Of a stretch of 50,953 nucleotides of DNA, positions 9,677-17,738 are shown piece by piece. Below the pieces are notes generated by a model. The model was not told where the DNA came from and searched no databases. It saw nothing but the letters and a program-made list of their open reading frames with translations. Every line of letters begins with the position of its first letter. Position 1 is the first letter of the stretch. The translations under genes were made by a program, and so were the position numbers. The stretch covers positions 1 through 50,953 of the forward strand of contig JANYDT010000023.1 in the NCBI GenBank assembly GCA_025359845.1, read 5' to 3'. The DNA is from Acidimicrobiia bacterium (lineage in GTDB: Bacteria; Actinomycetota; Acidimicrobiia; Acidimicrobiales; JANYDT01).

Positions 9677-11401
9677 TTAGTGCGGGCCGGCGCGCAGGTC
9701 GAGGGCGGCGCCGATCAGCGCGATGGCCGCGGAACTGGACCCGAGGTTGCCTCGCAGATCTCCGCTAGGAACGTCAGCATGGGTTGACAACGTACCGAGC
9801 GGACCGATCCAGCTCACCAAGGCCTCCATGCGGTCGTGGGCGTCTTCCCACCGGTCGGCGGCCGCCAACGCCGACACCATCCAGAACGAAGCCGTGAGGT
9901 CGGGCCCTTGGCCAGGTGGAAACCCATCGTCGACATGGGGCAGATGGCGATTCAAGAAAGGGCCCTCGCCCAGTTGTGCAAGCGTCTGATCGATGGTGGC
10001 CCGCAACCGCGCGATGTCGTCACGCGGTTGGTCCACCTTCAGCGCAGGAAGGGTGGCCGCCCAGGGAAGGGCCGCGGCATCCGACGAGTCATCGGTGGGC
10101 GTGCGTCGCCACCCCGCTTTCGGGGCGACTCCGAAGCGGGCCTCGGTGGCCAGCCATTGCTCGTTGGCGGCGGCGCCATCGGTCCATCCCCGCAAGTCGG
10201 CGTCGAGCGGATGACGAGACCGCGACGTCGTGATGAGCGCGCCCAGCGCGGCCTGGACCGCCAGTCGGCTGGCCACCCACGACGCCGGGCGCGCCCGGCT
10301 GTCCCAGCGCCCGTGATCGGGGCGAGCGCCGTGTTCTGACAGCCAATCGCCCACCCTCTCGAGCACCGGCCACGACCGTCGCGCGTCCAGCACCATGCTG
10401 CCCATCGCCATCCCGGTGAGATCGAGGCCGTCGGCCGCCAAATTTCCGGTCCTCACCGGCGCCGAGTTTCGCCACCCGGCTAGCGTCAACTCCGCCTCCG
10501 ACCCGAGTCGCTCCCCGTCGACCCGGGTGCACGGGGGCAGCGGAAGTTCTTCAGCCATACGTTCCGTCAGCCAGGCTCGGGTCTCGTCGGCCCAGTCCGG
10601 ACGGGCCAATCGCTCCCACAACCAGACCGCCCCGGCGTTGTCACGAAGCCACGGGTAGCGTAAGTCGACGTTGCGTTCGTTGCCGAGTTGGGCCGGCAGC
10701 GACGTGGTCACCGCACAGACGAGCGCGCCGGTGCCCGCGTGGGTGCACAGTCGCAGGCTGCGTACGGCGGACCGGACAGCCGGCGCGAACGGGCCGTCGT
10801 AATGCACTTCGTCGAGGTCGCTCTTCCAGCTCCGGTCGAGATCTTCGATGATCCGTCGGAGTTGATTAGGGGTCGGAAGGGCCATGGCCGGACCGGCGCG
10901 TACGACGCCGCGCTCGTCGAGTGGATCGATGCTCACTACCAGCGCCTCGCCACTCTCGAGCGTGACCGGCTCGGTGCGTCCGCGCACGATCAACGAACCG
11001 AACGAGACGCCCTCGCTCCAGCGCTGGACCTTACGGGGAGGCCCGAACCGGTCGCCAGGCACGACGTCAAGCTGGATATCGATGGGCCCGCGCAACGCCG
11101 TGACAAGCCGAAGAATACGGCCGCCGGCCATGATGTCGGCTACCTCGACGAGGCTTTCGGGGGCCCCCAAGTGGGTCCGTAAGACCGGCGCCCCCGACTC
11201 GCAGTAGGACTGACCGATCGCGGCTCCCTGCGGCGGCCCAACCCGTACGTAGCCGCCCGCGGTGGCGTCAACAAGGGAGAAGAGCGCCGCCGGTTCGTCG
11301 AATCTTTTCGGGCAGAACCAGTCGATGGTGGCGTCAGCCGCGACCAGCGCGGCAGTCGAGCGGTCGCCGATGAGTCCGTGGGCGCGCAGGTTGCCCTGCA
11401 T
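9677..11401 (-). CDS. GH15 (glucoamylase/trehalase)-like protein, probably catalytically altered
   Basis: The 574-aa protein has the overall plan of bacterial GH15 proteins. A beta-sandwich N-terminal domain begins with LRAHGLIGDRSTAALVAADATIDWFC. An (alpha/alpha)6 barrel contains DLRYPWLRDNAGAVWLW, equivalent to the usual RYxWLRDA motif. The two catalytic positions are unusual. The general-acid motif GIWExR reads GRWDSR, and the general-base motif LLSEE reads TLSTH. The C-terminal GNFPQAFSH motif is also degraded (GNLGSSSAA). Loss of hydrolase activity is therefore likely, and a binding role is possible. The start is ATG 11401; the TTG one codon upstream is less likely. It begins 10 nt after the greA stop, so both are probably co-transcribed. 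Confidence 0.75.
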   Translation of the reverse strand: MQGNLRAHGLIGDRSTAALVAADATIDWFCPKRFDEPAALFSLVDATAGGYVRVGPPQGAAIGQSYCESGAPVLRTHLGAPESLVEVADIMAGGRILRLVTALRGPIDIQLDVVPGDRFGPPRKVQRWSEGVSFGSLIVRGRTEPVTLESGEALVVSIDPLDERGVVRAGPAMALPTPNQLRRIIEDLDRSWKSDLDEVHYDGPFAPAVRSAVRSLRLCTHAGTGALVCAVTTSLPAQLGNERNVDLRYPWLRDNAGAVWLWERLARPDWADETRAWLTERMAEELPLPPCTRVDGERLGSEAELTLAGWRNSAPVRTGNLAADGLDLTGMAMGSMVLDARRSWPVLERVGDWLSEHGARPDHGRWDSRARPASWVASRLAVQAALGALITTSRSRHPLDADLRGWTDGAAANEQWLATEARFGVAPKAGWRRTPTDDSSDAAALPWAATLPALKVDQPRDDIARLRATIDQTLAQLGEGPFLNRHLPHVDDGFPPGQGPDLTASFWMVSALAAADRWEDAHDRMEALVSWIGPLGTLSTHADVPSGDLRGNLGSSSAAIALIGAALDLRAGPH

Positions 11402-11410
11402 CAAGTCGTC

Positions 11411-11875
11411 CTACGCGGAAATCTCGACAATTTCGATCTTCAGCTTGCCGCCCGGCGCTTGGTATTCGACCGCGTCGCCGACCTTGTGGCCGGTGAGTGC
11501 CAGGCCGAGCGGAGACTTGGGTGACGTCACCTCGATGCCGGGGCGGCGCTCCTCGATCGACCCGAGCAGGAAGAACTCCACATCGGTGTCGCCTTCATAG
11601 AGAATCCCGACCACCGAACCGGTCCCGACAACGCTCGTGTCGACCGCATCGACGATCTGAGCGTCTTCGATAACGGCCAGTATTTGGCGCATTCGGCCGT
11701 CCATTCGGCCTTGTTCCTCCTTCGCTGCGTGATAGTCGCCGTTTTCGGACAGGTCGCCGAGTTCGCGCGCCGACTCGATTCGACGAGCGATGTCGATCTT
11801 GCCGCGGGTCGAGAGGTCGTCGAATTCGGCCTTCAGTCGATCGTAGGCCTCACGGGAGATCTGGGTGACAGCCAT
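11411..11875 (-). CDS. greA: Transcription elongation factor GreA
   Basis: The 154-aa protein is a full-length GreA. An N-terminal coiled-coil hairpin contains RIESARELGDLSENGDYHAAKEEQ, the tip region with conserved acidic residues that act in the RNA polymerase secondary channel. A C-terminal FKBP-like domain contains SPKSPLGLALTGHKVGDAVEYQAPGG. It rescues backtracked RNA polymerase by stimulating transcript cleavage. The GH15-like gene follows directly. leuB is divergent, with a 98-bp intergenic region. Confidence 0.96.
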   Translation of the reverse strand: MAVTQISREAYDRLKAEFDDLSTRGKIDIARRIESARELGDLSENGDYHAAKEEQGRMDGRMRQILAVIEDAQIVDAVDTSVVGTGSVVGILYEGDTDVEFFLLGSIEERRPGIEVTSPKSPLGLALTGHKVGDAVEYQAPGGKLKIEIVEISA

Positions 11876-11973
11876 AGAACGCTCACGCTACCGTGCGTCC
11901 ATGACCCTCACTGACGAGGCCGTTCCCGCCGAGGATCGCGCTGCGCGCAGCCGGCGCGCGAGACTCGTCGGCT

Positions 11974-12972
11974 ATGTCTGCACACAAGATCGCTGTATTG
12001 GGCGGGGACGGGATCGGCCCCGAAGTCACCAGCGTCGCCCTTCAGGTCATGCGCGCCGCCGGCGCCTCCCTGGATACGACCGAGTATGACCTCGGGGGCC
12101 GCCGCTACCTGAAGACCGGCGAGGTGTTGTCCGACTCGGTGTTGGAAGAACTGCGGGGCTACGACGCCATCATGCTGGGGGCGATCGGCACGCCGGAAGT
12201 GGCGCCGGGCATCCTCGAGCGAGGGCTGCTCCTGAAGTTGCGATTCGAACTCGACCTCTATATCAACCAGCGGCCGTTCGTGTGGCCGGCGAAGAATATC
12301 GACATGATCGTCATTCGCGAGAATACCGAAGGCACATACGCCGGTGAAGGCGGCTTCTTGCGCAAAGGGACGCCTCACGAGGTCGCCACCCAAGGCTCGG
12401 TGAATACCCGTATGGGCGTGGAGCGATGCATCCGGTATGCGTTCGATCTGGCCCGCGGCCGGCTGCGCCAACACCTCACCTTGGTGCACAAGACCAACGT
12501 GCTCACCTTCTCCGGTGATCTGTGGCAGCGTACGTTCAACGAGGTGCACGGCGATTATCCCGATGTAGCCACCGCCTACAACCACATAGATGCCGCATGC
12601 ATTTACTTCGTCGATTCGCCTACCCGTTACGACATCATCGTCACCGACAACCTCTTCGGCGACATTCTGACCGATCTCGGTGGCGCGGTTTCGGGCGGTG
12701 TGGGTCTGGCGTCTTCGGGCAATCTCAACCCCGCCCGCACCGGTCCGTCATTGTTTGAACCGGTCCACGGCTCGGCCCCCGACATCGTCGGCACCGGCAA
12801 GGCCGATCCTCGCGCCGCTATTATCTCGGGCGCGCTATTGCTGGACTGGATCGGCGAATCTGCCGCGGCCGCAAGAGTACAAGCCGCCGTTGACGCCACC
12901 CTCGATCCGGCCAACGGCGCCCCCACCGGTCCCACCACCGCCATCGGCGACTGGATCGCGGCCCGGGTGTAG
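11974..12972 (+). CDS. leuB: 3-isopropylmalate dehydrogenase
   Basis: The 332-aa protein is an isocitrate/isopropylmalate dehydrogenase family member. It catalyses NAD-dependent oxidation and decarboxylation of 3-isopropylmalate in leucine synthesis. Visible motifs are the N-terminal GGDGIGPEV, the substrate-binding region RENTEGTYAGEGGF, the YIDAACIYFV-like stretch, the metal-site segment TDNLFGDILTDLGGAVSGGVGLASSGNLNP, and the NAD-binding FEPVHGSAPDIVGTGKADP. The length is slightly short but normal for actinobacteria. No clear Shine-Dalgarno precedes ATG 11974, so a leaderless transcript is possible. ilvE and cimA follow on the same strand after about 1.1 kb. The enzyme may also oxidise 3-methylmalate in the citramalate route to isoleucine, consistent with the nearby cimA. 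Confidence 0.93.
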   Translation: MSAHKIAVLGGDGIGPEVTSVALQVMRAAGASLDTTEYDLGGRRYLKTGEVLSDSVLEELRGYDAIMLGAIGTPEVAPGILERGLLLKLRFELDLYINQRPFVWPAKNIDMIVIRENTEGTYAGEGGFLRKGTPHEVATQGSVNTRMGVERCIRYAFDLARGRLRQHLTLVHKTNVLTFSGDLWQRTFNEVHGDYPDVATAYNHIDAACIYFVDSPTRYDIIVTDNLFGDILTDLGGAVSGGVGLASSGNLNPARTGPSLFEPVHGSAPDIVGTGKADPRAAIISGALLLDWIGESAAAARVQAAVDATLDPANGAPTGPTTAIGDWIAARV

Positions 12973-13451
12973 AGCCGCGCGGGCGGGCCAAAGCCAAATG
13001 GCGAAGCCGGCAAAGACAATGAGCCTCGACGCGAAGATGCTCACGAGTGACGGGAGTTCGACGCCTGAGATATCGACGTGGTTCTTCCCGATCGTCTTGT
13101 CGACGACCAGCCATCCAATGGACACCAAGATCCACCCCGCAAAGATTGCGGCGAAAGCGCAGTGAACACCGCGAGTACCGGTGCCACGGCTTTTCGCCGT
13201 CGTTGTCCCATCAACAGCCAGACTGCGAGACCAAGGAGGACAGGATGGATGAATAAACCCGCGTTCAGAGCCATCGAAATGAAACCCGTTCCCCAAAGTC
13301 TTAGTAGGTCAGCGGCACAATATAGAAATGCGGCTACTAAGGATACGATCCCTACAAGTTCGATTGGCGATCCAAAGCGTTTACGCTCGACCGTCAACGC
13401 CCATTGCCGTTTGAGACCATCGGCGAGGCGTTGATAGGGGGCTCGATCCAA
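12835..13451 (-). pseudogene. Small four-helix membrane protein gene with a frameshift
   Basis: The frame from ATG 13451 gives three hydrophobic segments (for example ELVGIVSLVAAFLYCAADLL and FIHPVLLGLAVWLLMG) and then turns non-coding at about 13155. The membrane-like sequence continues in another frame (FAAIFAGWILVSIGWLVVDKTIGK, SIFASRLIVFAGFAIWLWP). One extra base in the AAA tract at 13154-13156 would join them into one four-helix protein. No stop is found in the second frame until 12835, inside leuB on the other strand, so the natural C-terminus is unclear. No family recognised. It follows a second frameshifted membrane gene on the same strand. Sequencing error and real decay are both possible. 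Confidence 0.6.
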
Positions 13452-13515
13452 CCTGGCCCACTCCTCCGCTGACTAGATCCGTTCTTCGCCCTGGGTTTCC
13501 TCGAAGTCGAGCGGT

Positions 13516-13994
13516 TCAGACATCTTGAGGGGACACGACCTTCGAGTCGTCCCAACGAAACCCGCGTCGAATCTGTCCTTGTGAAACCGCTACAACAGCC
13601 AGGGCAACTATGGCGGTGGCGAGATCTCGAACCAGATCCGCAACCAAAAAGTACCAAGGACCATGGGTCCGTAGATTGATCGAAAGGGGAACGCCCACGA
13701 GCAATACCGTCAAACCGCCGAGCAACACCAGCATTCGGAGTCGCGTCGGTACGGTCAACGCAAGGAGCGCAGCCGCGACGACCAGCCACGCGACGATAGG
13801 GGGCTCGCGAATTGTACGAGTTGATACTTCACGCGCTCCCAATGAGCCTGCGACGCAGGTATTGCTATCCAACTTGCGACCATTCCGACAACTATCGAAA
13901 CGACCATGATCCACCACGAGATCAGCAGAACACCGCCAACCAGTTCGTTGGCCGGGAGTGCCCGGATGCGCCGAACAGTCCGCCCTGGTCTCAT
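13516..13994 (-). pseudogene. Second small membrane protein gene with a frameshift
   Basis: From ATG 13994 one frame encodes LVGGVLLISWWIMVVSIVVGMVASW and runs through VKYQLVQFASP. The sequence then continues in a different frame as PIVAWLVVAAALLALTV, MLVLLGGLTVLLVGVPL and VRDLATAIVALAVVAVSQG, ending at 13516. The shift falls at a run of five G (13799-13803); one extra base there restores a single protein of about 158 aa with four membrane segments. Nothing in it points to a known family. It has a layout similar to the next gene downstream, which suggests a pair. Confidence 0.6.
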
Positions 13995-14092
13995 GGTCGG
14001 GACGCTACCGCATCGGCTCGCGAGCCGCCGGGGACCTCCACCACCAGGCTTGGGCCTTGACCTGGACCTCCTCCAGCGACGACCATAGGGCC

Positions 14093-15010
14093 ATGCCCGT
14101 TACCCCTACCCCGAAGATCTGGATGAATGGCACGTTGGTCGACTGGGCCGACGCCAAGGTCCACGTGCTCACCCACTCGCTTCACTATGGGATGGGCGTA
14201 TTCGAAGGCATGCGGGCCTACGAGACGAGCGGGGGTCCGGCCATCTTCCGCCTTACCGACCACATGAAGCGGCTGCACAACTCGGCCAAGATCCTCGGTA
14301 TGCCGATGCCGTACACCGTCGATGAACTCATCGCCGCGGCCAAGGCGACCGTCATGACCACTGAGCTGCCCGGCTGTTACGTCCGTCCGATCGCTTATCT
14401 GGGGTATGGCGAAATGGGGCTCAACACCCTGCCGTGCAAAACTGACGTGTCGATCGCCTGCTGGCCATGGGGAGCCTATCTCGGCGAGGACGCCCTCGAG
14501 AAGGGCGTCCGTATGAAGATCAGCTCCTGGGTCAGGCACGGTCACAACACGATGCCGCCGGCGGCCAAGATGACCGGTAGTTATGTAAACTCGTCGCTCG
14601 CCAAGGTCGAAGCCCTCAACGCCGGCTACGACGAAGCGATCATGTTGAACGCGCAGGGCCTCATAGCCGAGTGCTCAGGGGAGAACCTGTTCGTGGTGCG
14701 CAACGGCGTGATCGTCACACCGCCGCTTTCGTCGGGCGCCCTCGAAGGCATCACCCAAGATTCCGTCATGACCATCGCCCGCGACCTCGGTTTCGATGTG
14801 CGGCTCAGCGAACTCGCCCGCTCCGACCTGTACATCGCCGAAGAGATCTTCGTGTGCGGCACCGCCGCCGAAGTCGGATCGGTCAACTCGGTGGACGACC
14901 GTCCCGTGCCCTGCCCCGGTCCGATCACCTTGGCCATCGCCGCGGAGTACGCCAAAGCCGTGCGGGGCCAGGTCGACAAGTACAAGGATTGGGTCGAGCA
15001 CTGCTCCTGA
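14093..15010 (+). CDS. ilvE: Branched-chain amino acid aminotransferase
   Basis: The 305-aa fold-type IV PLP enzyme carries out the last transamination in leucine, isoleucine and valine synthesis, using glutamate as amino donor. The start is ATG 14093 (MPVTPTPKIWMNGTLVDWADAKVHVLTHSLHYGMGVFEGMRAYE), preceded by an AGGG element. The longer ORF start adds 45 unconserved residues. The PLP lysine is in PPAAKMTGSYVNSSLAKVEA, and the phosphate-binding segment is in AECSGENLFVVRNGVIVTPPLSSGALEGITQDS. It lies between leuB and cimA on the same strand and forms a branched-chain amino acid cluster with them. Confidence 0.95.
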   Translation: MPVTPTPKIWMNGTLVDWADAKVHVLTHSLHYGMGVFEGMRAYETSGGPAIFRLTDHMKRLHNSAKILGMPMPYTVDELIAAAKATVMTTELPGCYVRPIAYLGYGEMGLNTLPCKTDVSIACWPWGAYLGEDALEKGVRMKISSWVRHGHNTMPPAAKMTGSYVNSSLAKVEALNAGYDEAIMLNAQGLIAECSGENLFVVRNGVIVTPPLSSGALEGITQDSVMTIARDLGFDVRLSELARSDLYIAEEIFVCGTAAEVGSVNSVDDRPVPCPGPITLAIAAEYAKAVRGQVDKYKDWVEHCS

Positions 15011-15043
15011 GCAAACCCGGGCGGGGGCCCTTGACAACGCGCC

Positions 15044-15049
15044 TAGACT
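15044..15049 (+). promoter_or_regulatory. Candidate -10 element (TAGACT) for the cimA leader transcript
   Basis: TAGACT fits the TANNNT -10 consensus and ends 7 nt before the leader GTG at 15057, so the transcript could start at the leader codon and be leaderless. A TTGACA at 15031 is too close (7-nt spacer) to act as its -35 box. Confidence 0.4.
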
Positions 15050-15056
15050 GGCGTTC

Positions 15057-15104
15057 GTGAAGACGCCCGCGACCGCTATCGCCAGCATCATCATTATTTC
15101 GTAG
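15057..15104 (+). CDS. Isoleucine-rich leader peptide of cimA (15 aa)
   Basis: GTG 15057 opens a 15-codon ORF reading MKTPATAIASIIIIS and ending in TAG 15102-15104. Five of its residues are Ile, four of them in a row (ATC ATC ATT ATT). It is followed within 30 nt by a perfect intrinsic terminator and then by cimA, whose product makes the precursor of isoleucine. This is the arrangement of amino-acid leader peptides. When charged Ile-tRNA is scarce, ribosomes would stall on the Ile codons and permit readthrough. It is too short for the ORF track as its own entry but is visible as the tail of a longer shadow ORF. Confidence 0.82.
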   Translation: MKTPATAIASIIIIS

Positions 15105-15105
15105 C

Positions 15106-15128
15106 GCGCACCGCCCACCGGTGTGCGC
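15106..15128 (+). promoter_or_regulatory. First hairpin of the cimA attenuator
   Basis: GCGCAC (15106-15111) can pair with GTGCGC (15123-15128), or CACCG (15109-15113) with CGGTG (15119-15123). The segment begins right after the leader stop codon. ACCGCCC (15110-15116) is also an exact complement of GGGCGGT in the terminator 3' arm (15145-15151), so alternative folds that break the terminator are possible. I cannot fix the antiterminator by eye. Confidence 0.55.
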
Positions 15129-15131
15129 CCC

Positions 15132-15160
15132 AACGACCGCCTTCGGGCGGTCGTTTTCTT
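15132..15160 (+). terminator. Intrinsic terminator of the cimA attenuator
   Basis: AACGACCGCC (15132-15141) pairs perfectly with GGCGGTCGTT (15146-15155) around a TTCG tetraloop, followed by TTCTTTTCC. It lies between the Ile-rich leader peptide and the cimA start codon. It is therefore a conditional terminator and not the end of ilvE. Confidence 0.9.
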
Positions 15161-15168
15161 TTCCTTCA

Positions 15169-15197
15169 CGACCCACCGCACCCCGCGACCCACCGCA
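15169..15197 (+). repeat. 12-nt direct repeat in the cimA 5' untranslated region
   Basis: CGACCCACCGCA occurs at 15169-15180 and again at 15186-15197, between the attenuator terminator and the cimA ribosome-binding site (AAGGA, 15212-15216). No function is evident. Confidence 0.7.
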
Positions 15198-15222
15198 AAC
15201 CCCGCGACACTAAGGAACGACC

Positions 15223-16842
15223 ATGACTGTGCATCACGAAGAAGTCGGCCAAGTGCTGGCCGCCCTGCCGCCCAAGTCGGTCGACATCTACGACACGACG
15301 CTTCGCGACGGCTCCCAGCAGGAAGGCATCTCGCTGACTGTTGAAGATAAGCTTCGGGTCGCGCGCCAACTCGATCATCTGGGCGTGAAGTTCATCGAGG
15401 GCGGCTGGCCGGGCGCCAACCACAAGGACTCGGAGTTCTTCCAGCGGGCCGCGGCGGGCGAGCTGAAGCTGTCCACCGCAACCTTGGTGGCGTTCGGCAT
15501 GACCCGCAAGGCCCACGGTCGGGCCGAGGACGACAAGGTGCTCGCCGAGCTATTGGCGGCCCAGACGCCGGCCGTCTGCATGGTTGCGAAGTCTTGGGAC
15601 TATCACGTGCTCAATGCCCTTCAGGTCGACTTGGAAGAAGGGGTGAACATGGTGCGCGACTCCGTCCGGTTCCTGCGCAGCGAGGGCCGCCGGGTCTTTC
15701 TCGACGCCGAGCACTTCTTCGATGGCTACCGCAAGAACCCCGACTACGCGCTGCGTATCCTCGACGCGGCCGAAGCGGCCGGAGCGGAGGCACTAGTGCT
15801 GTGCGACACCAACGGCGGCTTCCTCCCATCCGAGGTCGAAGAAATCGTGCAGGCCGTGCGGGCCCACACCAGCGCTACGCTGGGCGCCCACTTTCACAAC
15901 GACTCGGGGTGCGCCGTGGCCAATACCCTCGCCGCCGTTCGCTGGGGGGCGACGCAAGTCCAGGGCTGCCTGAACGGCTATGGGGAGAGGACGGGAAACG
16001 CCGACTTGTCAGCCGTGGTGCCGAACCTCAGCGTGAAGATGGGCATCGAGACCCTGCCCGAGGGTCGCCTCGACCGCATCACCGCCGTCAGCCATCACTT
16101 GGCCGAGATCGTCAACCTTGCGCTCCCGTCCCAACGCCCCTACGTCGGGACCAGCGCGTTCGCCCACAAGGCCGGTCTCCACACCAGCGCCATCGCCCGG
16201 GCCCGTGACGCCTACGAGCACATAACACCCGAACTGGTCGGCAACGGGACCCGATTCGTGGTCAGCGAAATGGCCGGTCGATCGACCATCGAGCTGAAAG
16301 CGGCTGAGCTCGGCCTCGACCTCACCGGCGCCTCCATGGGGGCCATCCTCGACCTCCTAAAGCGCCGCGAGTACGAGGGGTACCACTACGAGGTGGCCGA
16401 CGGCTCGCTCGAGTTGCTGCTGCGGGAGGCGACCGGCTGGACGCAATCGTTCTTTCGTCTGGAGACCTACCGAGTCATCACCGAGGAGCGCGCCGACAGG
16501 TCCACGTCCACCGAAGCCACGATCAAGGTGTGGGTGGGCGACGACCGCATCGTGAGCACGGCCGAAGGCAACGGCCCGGTAGATGCGCTGAACGGAGCGT
16601 TTCGGGCCGCCGTCGGTGATCGTTATCCGGCGCTCGCGGCCGTGCATCTCACCGACTACAAAGTGCGAGTCCTCGATTCGAAAGCGGCGACCGCGGCGGT
16701 CACCCGCGTGTTGATCGACTCGTCGAATGGCGAACGGGAGTGGTCGACCATCGGGGTGTCGGAGAACGTCATCGAGGCCAGTTGGCAGGCCCTCAGCGAC
16801 TCGATCGTTTACGCGATGCTGCACCCGCCGGTGGCCGAGTAG
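15223..16842 (+). CDS. cimA: Citramalate synthase
   Basis: The 539-aa protein belongs to the HMG-CoA lyase-like TIM-barrel family with a C-terminal LeuA dimer/regulatory domain. It condenses pyruvate with acetyl-CoA to (R)-citramalate, the first step of the threonine-independent isoleucine route. Evidence for CimA over LeuA is the N-terminal DIYDTTLRDGSQQEGISLTVEDKLRVARQLD and IEGGWPGANHKDSEFF, typical of CimA. Metal and catalytic motifs are LCDTNGG, GAHFHNDSGCAVANT and QGCLNGYGERTGNADL. The C-terminal domain spans about residues 400-530. The start ATG 15223 has AAGGA six nt upstream. The Ile-rich leader and terminator in front of it agree with feedback control by isoleucine supply. Confidence 0.93.
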   Translation: MTVHHEEVGQVLAALPPKSVDIYDTTLRDGSQQEGISLTVEDKLRVARQLDHLGVKFIEGGWPGANHKDSEFFQRAAAGELKLSTATLVAFGMTRKAHGRAEDDKVLAELLAAQTPAVCMVAKSWDYHVLNALQVDLEEGVNMVRDSVRFLRSEGRRVFLDAEHFFDGYRKNPDYALRILDAAEAAGAEALVLCDTNGGFLPSEVEEIVQAVRAHTSATLGAHFHNDSGCAVANTLAAVRWGATQVQGCLNGYGERTGNADLSAVVPNLSVKMGIETLPEGRLDRITAVSHHLAEIVNLALPSQRPYVGTSAFAHKAGLHTSAIARARDAYEHITPELVGNGTRFVVSEMAGRSTIELKAAELGLDLTGASMGAILDLLKRREYEGYHYEVADGSLELLLREATGWTQSFFRLETYRVITEERADRSTSTEATIKVWVGDDRIVSTAEGNGPVDALNGAFRAAVGDRYPALAAVHLTDYKVRVLDSKAATAAVTRVLIDSSNGEREWSTIGVSENVIEASWQALSDSIVYAMLHPPVAE

Positions 16843-16886
16843 CGCGTCGGCGGAGGCGCCGGGCCCCGACAAGACCGCAACTTTCC

Positions 16887-16915
16887 TTGACAAATCCGAG
16901 CGACAGACGTATCAT
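16887..16915 (+). promoter_or_regulatory. Strong sigma70-type promoter before the secreted-protein cluster
   Basis: TTGACA (16887-16892) and TATCAT (16910-16915) are separated by exactly 17 nt. Transcription would begin near 16922, just before the first small ORF at 16928. It is the best-matching housekeeping promoter I noticed in the window. Confidence 0.75.
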
Positions 16916-16927
16916 TGGCGTCCCCAA

Positions 16928-17059
16928 ATGCAAGCAGGCTACTTGCCACCAAAGCGGACTGCCTTGAGCGGTCTGGCGGTATTTAGTTTAGCTCTATCCG
17001 GGATACTTGTGGCGCCACTTCGAGGACACGCCGAACCGAATTGCGGCTCACCCCCTTGA
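16928..17059 (+). CDS. Possible 43-aa exported peptide
   Basis: ATG 16928 starts a 43-codon ORF, MQAGYLPPKRTALSGLAVFS..., with a basic N-region (KR), a hydrophobic core and an RGHA cleavage-like site, leaving a mature tail of only EPNCGSPP. It starts about 6 nt after the predicted transcription start of the promoter at 16887-16915. It could be a tiny secreted peptide, a lipid-linked or Cys-containing signal, or the leftover signal sequence of a decayed gene. No homolog recognised. The remainder of 16843-17148 holds only the promoter and non-coding sequence. Confidence 0.4.
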   Translation: MQAGYLPPKRTALSGLAVFSLALSGILVAPLRGHAEPNCGSPP

Positions 17060-17148
17060 ACGACACGCACATCTGGTCTGTGCCTCAACGGCTACTCATT
17101 TTCGGGCGGCAGCTGGGATTGGAACAAGCCATGAAAGGAAACTCAATA

Positions 17149-17736
17149 ATGCGAAGGTCTCTTTCTCCTGGCATAGCGACGACCGTCGTGATTCTCCTCG
17201 GTCAGGTGTTCGTCACGGCACCGTGGTCGCTCGCGAAGCAACCGCCACCAGGAATGGGTATTGCCGATGCCCGCATCCTGAATCAAGACGCGCTGACGGC
17301 TTGTCCGAACACGAGCAAGCGATGCGACGAGCTCCCTGCGGGCATGGCGATCCCGCCAAAACCGGGAAGCGCCCCAGCAGCTCCACACATCATCAGCGAT
17401 CAAGATCTGTTAGCGGGCAGACCGCTTCCTGCCGTGCCTATGTCGTCCGCCGAAGCGATCGCCGAGGCAAGGGCCCTCAGCCCTGATCAAAGCGCAATCA
17501 AGTCTGCCACGGTCTCCGCCTCAAAGCTCGCGGCCGAACAGCTGCGACAGGCCGAGCGTGCAGCCGGCTTGGACGAATCGTCCCAGTTCGCCGCTGATAG
17601 GCAACTGTGGGTAGTAAGAGTAGACGCGCCCTTTCGGGTCCCTCGTGGACTTCCGGGCAAAACTCGCGCCACATTGCAAGGCAATGTCGTGCTCTCCTCG
17701 GCTGCGATCAGAGCCGCAGCTGCGCCTAGATCTTGA
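17149..17736 (+). CDS. Secreted protein of unknown function
   Basis: The 195-aa protein starts at ATG 17149, chosen because AAAGGA lies 9 nt upstream; the ORF track start at 17041 and ATG 17131 are less likely. An N-terminal signal peptide (MRRS, a hydrophobic TTVVILLGQVFV, then APWSLAK) is followed by a Pro/Ala-rich middle with two cysteines (TACPNTSKRCDE) and a C-terminal segment RQLWVVRVDAPFRV. The latter resembles the short beta-rich end domain of many actinobacterial exported proteins, but I cannot name a family. The next gene starts 3 nt after the stop, so they form an operon. Confidence 0.7.
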   Translation: MRRSLSPGIATTVVILLGQVFVTAPWSLAKQPPPGMGIADARILNQDALTACPNTSKRCDELPAGMAIPPKPGSAPAAPHIISDQDLLAGRPLPAVPMSSAEAIAEARALSPDQSAIKSATVSASKLAAEQLRQAERAAGLDESSQFAADRQLWVVRVDAPFRVPRGLPGKTRATLQGNVVLSSAAIRAAAAPRS

Positions 17737-17738
17737 AA

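Noticed and set aside
15031-15036. TTGACA as the -35 box of the cimA leader promoter.
   Set aside because: The nearest -10-like hexamer (TAGACT) is only 7 nt away, and no -10 occurs at 16-18 nt spacing.
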